From Streptomyces fulvoviolaceus (GTDB lineage Bacteria; Actinomycetota; Actinomycetes; Streptomycetales; Streptomycetaceae), in the NCBI RefSeq assembly GCF_000718165.1, contig NZ_JOEY01000083.1, forward strand, positions 1 through 28,916: a stretch of DNA of 28,916 bases. The letters are read 5' to 3'. A program made the translations under genes and the position numbers. Positions within the stretch are counted from its first letter, which is position 1. Each line of letters opens with the position of its first letter. Shown here piece after piece: positions 1 through 6,445 of this stretch. A model generated the notes under the pieces. It searched no databases, was not told where the DNA came from, and saw nothing but the letters and a program-made list of their open reading frames with translations.

Positions 1-159
1 GAGGGCGAAGTCGTCGCCCGGGGTGCGCATGGTGATGGCGAGTGGTTTGCCGTTCAGTCGGATCTCCAGCGGTTCCTCGGCGACGAGGGTGTCGGGGCGT
101 GAGGAGACGGCCCCGTCCCGGATGCGGATCACCTTGCGTCGTTCCGTGACTCGTCCCAT
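1..159 (-). CDS. fdhD: FdhD, formate dehydrogenase accessory sulfurtransferase, N-terminal 53 residues (runs off left edge)
   Basis: The leftward frame starts at the ATG at 159-157 and stays open to base 1, giving 53 residues. The visible part contains EEPLEIRLNGKPLAITMRTP followed by GDDFAL. This is the conserved N-terminal block of FdhD, the protein that passes sulfur from IscS to the Mo-bis-MGD cofactor of formate dehydrogenases. The catalytic cysteine region and the C-terminal [10 protein letters not shown] block would lie outside the window. The start is eight bases after the stop of the Fe-S subunit gene, with only a weak ribosome site (GGGAC), so translation is probably coupled. As last gene of the formate dehydrogenase operon its role fits its context. 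The family call is confident; the only uncertainty is that the rest of the gene is unseen. Confidence 0.9.
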   Translation of the reverse strand, partial: MGRVTERRKVIRIRDGAVSSRPDTLVAEEPLEIRLNGKPLAITMRTPGDDFAL

Positions 160-167
160 GTCGTGTC

Positions 168-1028
168 TCAGTCCCGGTTCTGTACGTGCTGGTGGCCGAA
201 GCGGCCCTTGTTGCAGAGGTTGCCGTGGGTCACCGGGTTGTCGTGCGGCGAGGTGACCTTCACGATTTCATTGTCCTGCACGTGGAGAGTGAGGGTGCAG
301 CCCACTTCGCAGTGGGCGCACACCGTGGCGGTCGCGGTCTGTGCCGATTCGTCCCAGGTGCCCGCCGCCCGCATGTCGAACTCCGACCTGAAGGACAACG
401 CCCCTGTCGGGCACACCTCGATGCAGTTGCCGCAGTACACGCAGGCCGACTCGGCGAGCGGGCCGTCGTGCTCCACGGCGATCCGGGCGTCGAAGCCGCG
501 GCCGCAAACTGAGATGGCGAAACTGTTCTGCCACTGCTCGCCGCAGGCGTCCACGCACTTGTAGCAGAGGACGCACTTGCCGTAGTCGCGCACGTACAGA
601 TCGTTGTCGACCCTCGGCCCCTCTCCCGGGCGGGCCGCGTCCGGGCCGAAGCGGTCCGGTTTCGCCTCGTACTTCTTGATCCACTCGGCGGCCTTCGGGG
701 TTGTCGACAAGTCGGTCGAGGAGGCGAGCAGTTCGAGGACGATTCTGCGGCTGTGCCGGACGCGCGCGGTATCGGTCCTCACCGCCATGCCCGGCTCGGC
801 CTTGCGGGAACAGGCCGGGACGAGGGTCCGCGACCCTTCCACCTCGACGACACAGATGCGGCAGGTGCTCTTCGGTGTGAGTGTGTCGCCGTGGCAGAGG
901 GTCGGGATGTCCTTTCCGGCCGCTCTGCAGGCATCGAGGAGCGTCGAGCCCTCGGGGACCCTGGTCTTTTCGTCGTCGATCGTGAATTCCAGCAGCCGGC
1001 GCGGGATCCCCAGCGGTGTCACGGTCAT
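168..1028 (-). CDS. Fe-S subunit of a formate dehydrogenase-type enzyme ([2Fe-2S], two [4Fe-4S], and the detached Mop Fe4S4 domain)
   Basis: This 286-residue protein should carry electrons between the molybdenum subunit and the flavoprotein. Visible ligand sets are a plant-type [2Fe-2S] site (C45, C56, C59, C73), two CxxCxxCxxxC ferredoxin sites (C152/155/158/162 and C196/199/202/206), and a CxxCxxxC plus Cys set (C237/240/244/272). The last set is followed by KGRFG, the Mop Fe4S4 domain normally at the front of the catalytic chain, including the lysine (K274) that sits between cluster and pterin. It therefore looks like the N-terminal third of an FdhA protein ending in the linker where the catalytic domain would begin. 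The extra His/Cys-ligated cluster motif expected around residues 100-130 in NAD-linked enzymes is absent. The ATG overlaps the upstream gene's TGA (ATGA), so the genes are translationally coupled. Cytoplasmic, with no signal peptide. Confidence 0.88.
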   Translation of the reverse strand: MTVTPLGIPRRLLEFTIDDEKTRVPEGSTLLDACRAAGKDIPTLCHGDTLTPKSTCRICVVEVEGSRTLVPACSRKAEPGMAVRTDTARVRHSRRIVLELLASSTDLSTTPKAAEWIKKYEAKPDRFGPDAARPGEGPRVDNDLYVRDYGKCVLCYKCVDACGEQWQNSFAISVCGRGFDARIAVEHDGPLAESACVYCGNCIEVCPTGALSFRSEFDMRAAGTWDESAQTATATVCAHCEVGCTLTLHVQDNEIVKVTSPHDNPVTHGNLCNKGRFGHQHVQNRD

Positions 1029-2842
1029 CCGTACATCCCCAGACGATCTACGGCGGACTCCACCGCGTTCCACGCGTTCTGCCCCAGCCCGCAGGCCGAC
1101 GCGTCCCGCATCGCGCGGCCGACCTCTCTGAGCAGGGCGATGTCGTCGGCCGCCGCCGCGCCCGTGCGTTCCCCGATGCGGTGCAGCGCCTCCTCCTGGC
1201 GCACGGTCCCGACCCGGCACGGCACGCACAGCCCGCACGACTCGGCCCGGAAGAACTCGGCGATCCGCAGGAGCAGCCGGGGCAGCGGCACCGTGTCGTC
1301 GAAGGCCATGACGACCCCCGAGCCGAGCGTGGCGCCCGCCTCCCGGGTGCCTTCGAAGGTGAGCGGGATGTCCAGCTCGTCCGGCCCTACGAAGCTGCCG
1401 GCCGCCCCGCCGAGCAGCACCGCCCGCAGACCGTCGCGCACCCCGGCCAGCCGCAACACCTCGCCCAGCGTCGCGCCGAACGGCAGCTCGTAGACCCCGG
1501 GCCGGTCCACACTCCCCGACACGCAGAACAGCTTCGGCCCGGTGGAACGCTCCGTGCCGATCATCGCGTACGCCGGTGCGCCCATGGCCAGGATCGGCAG
1601 GACGTTGACCAGCGTCTCGACGTTGTTCGCGACCGTGGGCCTGCCGAACAGGCCCGTCTCCCCGGGGAAGGGCGGCTTCTCGCGCGGCTCGCCCCGGTGG
1701 CCCTCGAGCGAGCGGAACAGGGCGGTCTCCTCGCCACAGACGTACGCGCCCGCGCCGCGCCGGATCTCGATGTCGAAGGCGTGGCCCCGGCCGAGGATGT
1801 CGTCGCCGAGCAGACCGCGTGCACGCGCTTGGTCCACGGCATGCTGCATACGATGTGCCGCCCGTGAATACTCGCCGCGCAGATACAGGTGGCCCCGGTG
1901 CGCACCGATCGCATACGCCGCGACCGTCATCGCCTCGACCAGCGCGTACGGGTCGCCCTCCATGATCACGCGGTCCTTGAAGGCGCCCGGCTCGGACTCG
2001 TTCGCGTTGCACACCAGGTGGTGCGGATGGTCGGGCTGGGACGCCACGGCTTGCCAGGTGCGGCCGGTGGGGAAGGCGGCGCCACCACGCCCGACCAGGC
2101 CGGAGTCGGTGACCTCGCGGATCACCCCGGCGGGACCGAGCTCGAAGGCCCGGCGCAGAGCGGCGTAGCCGCCGTGGGCGCGGTAGTCGTCCAGGGACGA
2201 CGGGTCGACGACACCCACGCGCCGCAGCAGTGTCAGTGACGGGTCCCCCGCCTGCGGTACCGCCGTCGTGGGCGACGGTTCCTCCGGCGCCGAGTCGGGT
2301 GAGCTCGCGGCGAGCACGGCCTCCTGCACGGTCGCCGGCGCCGAGACCGCCGTACGCACCGGATCGCCCGCCTTGATCGCGAGCGCCGCCGGAGCCCGTT
2401 CGCACAGGCCCAGACATGCGCTGCGCTCGACTTGGACGCCCCTGCCGAGGCGGGACTCGATCCCTGCGCACAGGTCGGACGCCCCTGCGGCCGCGCATGC
2501 GAGGTCCGTGCAGACGCGGAGCACGGTCGCGGGCCGGGGCTCGACCGAGAACATCGCGTAGAAGGTGGCCACGCCGTACGCCTCCGCCGGCGGCACGGTC
2601 AGCCGGCGGCACAGGTAGGTGAGGGCGCCTGCGCTGATCCAGCCGACCCGGTCGTTGATCGCGTGCAGCCCCGGCAGCAGCAGGTGGCGGCGGCCGCGGG
2701 CCGCGCGCCCGCCGCGGGCCCACCTCAGGTCGGCGTCGCGGCGGTCCGCCCCCTCCCACGACGACGTGGGCGGACCGAGCAGTTCGTCCACGGCCGCCCG
2801 CTCGTCGTCCGTCGGCCCGCCGGCGCCGAAGTGCAGGTCCAC
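1025..2842 (-). CDS. NuoE-NuoF fusion flavoprotein (NADH-binding diaphorase subunit) of the formate dehydrogenase complex
   Basis: This is a 605-residue fusion. Residues about 55-180 resemble the thioredoxin-fold [2Fe-2S] NuoE/FdsG subunit, with cysteines C111, C116, C143 and C147. Residues about 200-605 resemble NuoF/FdsB. They show a GRGGAAFPTG FMN/NADH loop (251-260), NESEPGAFKD (281-290), GAGAYVCGEETAL (363-375), and a C-terminal [4Fe-4S] site C536xxC539xxC542 with C584. The expected role is electron transfer between the Fe-S subunit and NAD+. The start is a GTG four bases after the catalytic subunit's TGA; no better in-frame start is near. The gene ends in an ATGA overlap with the Fe-S subunit. 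The N-terminal 50 residues are rich in Arg, Gly and Asp and match nothing obvious. The family is certain; the partner assignment is inferred from the operon. Confidence 0.9.
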   Translation of the reverse strand: MDLHFGAGGPTDDERAAVDELLGPPTSSWEGADRRDADLRWARGGRAARGRRHLLLPGLHAINDRVGWISAGALTYLCRRLTVPPAEAYGVATFYAMFSVEPRPATVLRVCTDLACAAAGASDLCAGIESRLGRGVQVERSACLGLCERAPAALAIKAGDPVRTAVSAPATVQEAVLAASSPDSAPEEPSPTTAVPQAGDPSLTLLRRVGVVDPSSLDDYRAHGGYAALRRAFELGPAGVIREVTDSGLVGRGGAAFPTGRTWQAVASQPDHPHHLVCNANESEPGAFKDRVIMEGDPYALVEAMTVAAYAIGAHRGHLYLRGEYSRAAHRMQHAVDQARARGLLGDDILGRGHAFDIEIRRGAGAYVCGEETALFRSLEGHRGEPREKPPFPGETGLFGRPTVANNVETLVNVLPILAMGAPAYAMIGTERSTGPKLFCVSGSVDRPGVYELPFGATLGEVLRLAGVRDGLRAVLLGGAAGSFVGPDELDIPLTFEGTREAGATLGSGVVMAFDDTVPLPRLLLRIAEFFRAESCGLCVPCRVGTVRQEEALHRIGERTGAAAADDIALLREVGRAMRDASACGLGQNAWNAVESAVDRLGMYG

Positions 2843-2846
2843 GGCA

Positions 2847-4637
2847 TCACCCCACGTAGGTCACGACGGGGAGCTTCTCCATGCGGACCGCCGACGCGCC
2901 GAACCTCGCTGTCATGCGGGCGAGCCCGGGCCGTAGCCCGGCGTCGATCCGCACGGGTGCGACAACCGACCCGCTCCGCGAGGTGACCTGCACCTCCTCG
3001 CCGGGCACGACGCCGTAGCGCTCGGCGTCCTCCGGGCTCAGCTCGATGTACGCGCACGAGTCCGGCCGCCGACCGGTCGTCAGCCGGATCGGGAACGCCT
3101 TGTCCGTGCGGTCCACCGGCGGTGTGTGCTGCACGAGACCGAAGGGTGCGCGCCTGCCCCGCCTCGCCGGTTCGGTCTCCCACAACCGGCCGTGCAGCCA
3201 GGTCGGTTCGAGCCTGTCCGTGTCGGGGCACGGCCACCGGATGCCGTGCTGCTCCGCCAGCCGGGCGTACGTCATCCCGTGGTGGTCCGGTGAGACCGAC
3301 CTCAGCTCGTTCCAGACGGCCTCGGCGTCGGCGTACTTCCACTCGTGGCCGAGCCGTGCCGCCAGCGCGCAGATGATGTCGATGTCCCCGCGGGCCTCAC
3401 CGGGCGGGGCCACGGCCCGCCGTACACGCTGAACTCGCCGCTCGCTGTTGGTGGTTGTGCCGTCGGTCTCGGCCCGGGCGGCGGTCGCCGGGAGAACCAC
3501 GTCCGCGAGCTCGGCGGTCCTCGTGAGGAAGATGTCCTGCACGACGAGGAAGTCGAGGGCGTGGAGACGCCTCATCGCCTGTGTGCTGTCAGCCTCCGAC
3601 CGGGCCGGGTTCTCGCCGATGCAGTAGACCGCCTTGAGCGTGCCGTCCTCCATCGCCTCGAACATCTCCGTCAGGTTCAGCCCGTGGTGCGGGGGGATGA
3701 CGGTGTCCCAGGCCGACTCGAACGTCAGCCGGGCGTCGGGGTCGAGGATGTCCTGGAAGCCGGGCAGCCGGTGGGGGACGGCACCCATGGTGACGCAGCC
3801 CTGCGCGTTGTTCCGGCCGCCCAGCGGCTGCAGGCCGGAGCCGTACCGGCCCACGTGCCCGGTCAGCAGGGCGAGGTCGATCAGGGCGCGGACGTTGTCG
3901 GTGCCGTGGTGGTGCTCGGTGACGCCGAGGCTCCAGCACAGCTGGGCGCGCTCGGCGCGGGCGTACGCGTGCGCCAACTCCCTTATGCCGGCAGCCGGCA
4001 CACCGGTCACCCTCTCGGCGAGCGACAGCGTCCAGGGTTCTACGAGGGCCTTGTACTCCTCGAAGCCGGACGTGGCCCGCTCGATGAACGTCTCGTTGGC
4101 CAGGCCCGCGTGGATGATCTCGCGGCCGATCGCGTGCGCCATCGGGATGTCCGTGCCGACGTCCAGTCCGAGCCGGCTCTCCGCCCACTCTGCGGTGGAC
4201 GTCCGGCGCGGGTCGACGGCGTACATGCGGGCGCCGTGGTGGATCCCCTTCAGCACGTGCTGGAAGAAGACCGGATGCGTCGAGCGGGCGTTGGAGCCCC
4301 ACATCACGATGGCGTCGGTGTGCTCCATCTCCTCGTACGACGATGTCCCGACTCCGGAGCCGAACGCGGCCGAGAGGCCGGCGAAGCCGGGTGCGTGGCA
4401 GGGGCGGTCGCAGGAGTCGATGTTGTTGGTGCTCATGACGACGCGGGCGAACTTCTGTGCCATGTAGGTGGCTTCGTTGGTCGCGTGGGCGCAGGAGAAC
4501 ATGCCGAAGGCGCCGCGTGCGGCCTGTAGGCGGCGGGCGGTGCGGTCCAGCGCCTCCTCCCAACTCGCCTGCCGGAGAGGTTCGTTGCGTGAGTCCCGGA
4601 CGAGGGGGTGGGTGAGCCTGGAGTGCCGATTCCTCAT
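2847..4637 (-). CDS. Molybdopterin oxidoreductase catalytic subunit, FdhA-like without its Fe-S N-terminus
   Basis: This 596-residue protein covers the MopB catalytic domain and the C-terminal dinucleotide-binding domain of the formate dehydrogenase family. C80-H81 in SCDRPCHAPG corresponds to the Sec/Cys-His pair that binds molybdenum, so this is a cysteine enzyme. The chain begins at the linker that normally follows the Fe4S4 domain (SRLTHPLVRD); that domain is encoded two genes downstream, at the end of the Fe-S subunit. Two oddities stand out. At PLGGRNNAQG (271-280) most relatives read RGQNN, so the formate-binding Arg position is Gly273 and the Gln position is Arg275. At TTGRRPDSCAYIELS (520-534) the cofactor domain seems shorter than in relatives. 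FdhD and the flavoprotein alongside support a formate dehydrogenase complex, but the true substrate is open. The start is the ATG at 4637, first gene of the operon. Confidence 0.87.
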   Translation of the reverse strand: MRNRHSRLTHPLVRDSRNEPLRQASWEEALDRTARRLQAARGAFGMFSCAHATNEATYMAQKFARVVMSTNNIDSCDRPCHAPGFAGLSAAFGSGVGTSSYEEMEHTDAIVMWGSNARSTHPVFFQHVLKGIHHGARMYAVDPRRTSTAEWAESRLGLDVGTDIPMAHAIGREIIHAGLANETFIERATSGFEEYKALVEPWTLSLAERVTGVPAAGIRELAHAYARAERAQLCWSLGVTEHHHGTDNVRALIDLALLTGHVGRYGSGLQPLGGRNNAQGCVTMGAVPHRLPGFQDILDPDARLTFESAWDTVIPPHHGLNLTEMFEAMEDGTLKAVYCIGENPARSEADSTQAMRRLHALDFLVVQDIFLTRTAELADVVLPATAARAETDGTTTNSERRVQRVRRAVAPPGEARGDIDIICALAARLGHEWKYADAEAVWNELRSVSPDHHGMTYARLAEQHGIRWPCPDTDRLEPTWLHGRLWETEPARRGRRAPFGLVQHTPPVDRTDKAFPIRLTTGRRPDSCAYIELSPEDAERYGVVPGEEVQVTSRSGSVVAPVRIDAGLRPGLARMTARFGASAVRMEKLPVVTYVG

Positions 4638-4662
4638 GCGGCGGTCCGTCTCTGTCGACTGA

Positions 4663-4680
4663 ATATTGTCTACAGTAGGG
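4663..4680. promoter_or_regulatory. Candidate GntR-type operator in the divergent promoter region
   Basis: ATTGTCTACAGT at 4665-4676 is an imperfect palindrome with the TGT-N2-ACA core common among FadR/GntR-type operators. Its reverse strand contains ACTGTAGAC, which recurs exactly at 7515-7523 before the GntR gene. It lies about 30 bases before the start of the formate dehydrogenase operon and about 180 bases before the transporter, in an AT-richer patch that suits a promoter. Regulation by the GntR protein is inferred. Confidence 0.45.
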
Positions 4681-4749
4681 AGGATGGGGCGGCAAGAGGT
4701 CGCGCAGTGCCGGACGCGGGCTTTACGGGCTGCCTGGCAAGAACATGGG

Positions 4750-4803
4750 ATACCGGCCGGTACGACCGTTCGTCGCGTTCTCCATACCGCTCATCGCATA
4801 CCG
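4750..4803. promoter_or_regulatory. 12-bp palindrome and repeated ATACCG motif in the transporter leader
   Basis: TACCGGCCGGTA at 4751-4762 is a perfect palindrome. The hexamer ATACCG occurs at 4750-4755, 4784-4789 and 4798-4803. All lie within the 216-base gap between the divergent formate operon and the MFS transporter. They may be binding sites for an activator or repressor, or chance in GC-rich DNA; no known operator was recognised. Confidence 0.25.
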
Positions 4804-4853
4804 TCGACGCGCCGCCTTCTCAACGCACGGCTTACTTCCTACCGTTCGGGATC

Positions 4854-6194
4854 ATGAGTCCCCCTGTCGCACCCCCGGGTTGGAGCCGCTGGCTCGTCCC
4901 CCCAGCCGCTCTCTCGGTTCACCTCTCCATCGGCCAGGCCTACGCCTGGTCCGTGTTCAAGCCGCCGCTCGAATCCGCGCTCGGCCTCAGTGGCACGCAG
5001 AGCGCGCTGCCCTTCCAGCTCGGCATCGTCATGCTCGGACTGTCGGCCGCGTTCGGCGGCACGCTCGTGGAACGCAACGGGCCGCGCTGGGCGATGACGG
5101 TCGCCCTGATCTGCTTCTCGTCCGGCTTCCTGCTGTCCTCGCTCGGCGCGGCCACCGAGCAGTACTGGCTCATCGTCTTCGGCTACGGCTTCGTCGGCGG
5201 CATCGGACTGGGCATCGGCTACATCTCGCCCGTCTCGACACTGATCAAGTGGTTCCCGGACCGGCCCGGCATGGCCACCGGCATCGCCATCATGGGCTTC
5301 GGCGGCGGCGCGCTCATCGCCTCGCCGTGGTCCGCGCAGATGCTGGAGTCGTTCGGCAGCGACAGCTCCGGGATCGCGCTCGCGTTCCTGGTGCACGGGC
5401 TGTCGTATGCCGTCTTCATGACGCTGGGCGTGCTGCTCGTGCGGGTCCCGCGTAGTGAGGACCGTAAAGGCACGGAGAGCGGGCCGAGTGTGCTCGAGGG
5501 ACCGCAGGTTTCCGCCCGCGGTGCCGTGCGCACCCCGCAGTTCTGGTGTCTGTGGGTCGTGCTCTGCATGAACGTGACCGCGGGGATCGGCATCCTGGAG
5601 AAGGCCGCCCCGATGATCACGGACTTCTTCAAGGACACCTCGACACCCGTGTCGGTCTCGGCCGCGGCGGGCTTCGTGGCCCTGCTGTCGGCGGCCAACA
5701 TGGCGGGCCGTATCGGCTGGTCGTCGACGTCCGACCTGATCGGGCGGAAGAACATCTACCGCCTCTACCTGGGCGCGGGCGCGGTGATGTACCTGCTCAT
5801 CGCACTGGTCGGCGACTCGTCCAAGCCGCTGTTCATCCTGTGCGCGCTGGTGATCCTCTCCTTCTACGGCGGCGGCTTCGCGACGATCCCCGCCTATCTG
5901 AAGGACCTCTTCGGGACCTACCAGGTCGGCGCGATCCACGGCCGGCTGCTCACCGCCTGGTCCACGGCCGGCGTCCTCGGGCCACTGATCGTGAACTGGA
6001 TCGCCGACCGGCAGGAGGAGGCGGGCAAGGACGGCTCCTCCCTGTACACGATGTCCCTCTTCATCATGATCGGGCTGCTCGCGGTCGGCTTCGTCGCCAA
6101 CGAACTGGTCCGGCCCGTCCACGCCCGTCACCACATCCCCGCACCGAGGGAGGCAGCCGATGTCGGAACACAGCAGCAGCCAGAGTCCGCCTGA
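4854..6194 (+). CDS. MFS transporter, oxalate/formate antiporter (OFA) family
   Basis: This 446-residue membrane protein has about twelve hydrophobic segments. It carries OFA-family features: WSVFKPPLESALGLS after the first helix, YGFVGGIGLGIGYISP, IKWFPDRPGMATGIAIMGFG, and YLKDLFGTYQVGAIHGRLLT in the second half. The family includes OxlT, which exchanges oxalate and formate. The ATG at 4854 gives the expected short N-terminus (MSPPVAPPGW) and sets the first helix close to the start; the frame stays open upstream to 4608 but that part has no family character. No strong ribosome site is visible at 4854. It is divergent from the formate dehydrogenase operon, so formate, oxalate or another small carboxylate is the likely cargo. 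The gene overlaps a downstream mini-protein gene by 35 bases. Confidence 0.85.
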   Translation: MSPPVAPPGWSRWLVPPAALSVHLSIGQAYAWSVFKPPLESALGLSGTQSALPFQLGIVMLGLSAAFGGTLVERNGPRWAMTVALICFSSGFLLSSLGAATEQYWLIVFGYGFVGGIGLGIGYISPVSTLIKWFPDRPGMATGIAIMGFGGGALIASPWSAQMLESFGSDSSGIALAFLVHGLSYAVFMTLGVLLVRVPRSEDRKGTESGPSVLEGPQVSARGAVRTPQFWCLWVVLCMNVTAGIGILEKAAPMITDFFKDTSTPVSVSAAAGFVALLSAANMAGRIGWSSTSDLIGRKNIYRLYLGAGAVMYLLIALVGDSSKPLFILCALVILSFYGGGFATIPAYLKDLFGTYQVGAIHGRLLTAWSTAGVLGPLIVNWIADRQEEAGKDGSSLYTMSLFIMIGLLAVGFVANELVRPVHARHHIPAPREAADVGTQQQPESA

Positions 6195-6297
6195 CCGACG
6201 CCCGCTGATCGCCTTCGCCTGGCTGTGGGTGGGGGCGCCGCTCGTCTACGGGGTGTACGAGCTCGTACAGAAGGCGACGCAGCTGTTCACCAAGTAA
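6160..6297 (+). CDS. 45-residue single-helix MFS small subunit
   Basis: The ATG at 6160 follows a GAGGGAGG ribosome site (6147-6154) and starts inside the transporter gene in another frame. The frame ends at TAA 6295-6297. The product has a polar N-terminus (MSEHSSSQSP) and one hydrophobic segment, LIAFAWLWVGAPLVYGVYEL (residues 16-35). Similar one-helix proteins are found next to OFA-type transporters in actinobacteria and are annotated as MFS small subunits. The good ribosome site, overlap and clean membrane helix argue that it is translated. Its role, perhaps stabilising or modulating the transporter in the membrane, is inferred from position only. Confidence 0.75.
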   Translation: MSEHSSSQSPPDRRPLIAFAWLWVGAPLVYGVYELVQKATQLFTK

Positions 6298-6300
6298 CCG

Positions 6301-6359
6301 TTCGGAAAGTGTTCGGGCGTCCGAAGGCCTAACAGAAGCCGACAACCCGGGCGCCCGAA
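6301..6359 (+). terminator. Possible weak terminator hairpins after the transporter
   Basis: TTCGGA (6301-6306) pairs with TCCGAA (6320-6325), and TTCGGGCG (6312-6319) can pair instead with CGCCCGAA (6352-6359). The two pairings are mutually exclusive and neither is followed by a T-run. It is the only termination-like structure between the transporter unit and the ketoacyl synthase gene. Confidence 0.3.
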
Positions 6360-6406
6360 TCCTGTGGCATCACCTGCCGCCGTACCCGCGAGTCACTGAT
6401 CAGACT

Positions 6407-6445
6407 GGAGGATCCCGCAACTCAAGGCAACGAGAGGGACCCTCC
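6407..6445 (+). promoter_or_regulatory. Leader hairpin abutting the ketoacyl synthase start codon
   Basis: GGAGGATCCC (6407-6416) is the near-exact inverse of GGGACCCTCC (6436-6445), with one mismatch and a 19-base loop. The 3' arm ends at the base before ATG 6446 and contains part of the only ribosome-site candidate (GAGAGGGA, 6432-6439). Folding in mRNA would hide the ribosome site. Function is inferred. Confidence 0.45.

Noticed and set aside
701..710. Perfect palindrome TTGTCGACAA resembling a GntR operator
   Set aside because: It lies inside the Fe-S subunit coding sequence, is built around a common SalI-type word, and does not match the shared intergenic 9-mer.
168..2759. A continuous leftward open frame of 863 codons covering the Fe-S subunit and most of the flavoprotein region
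   Set aside because: Only its last 286 codons (from ATG 1028) have family character. Upstream it is the wrong frame of the NuoE-NuoF gene, low in recognisable motifs.
4608..4853. N-terminal extension of the OFA transporter
   Set aside because: The extra 82 codons overlap the divergent promoter region and lack family similarity; ATG 4854 places the first helix normally.
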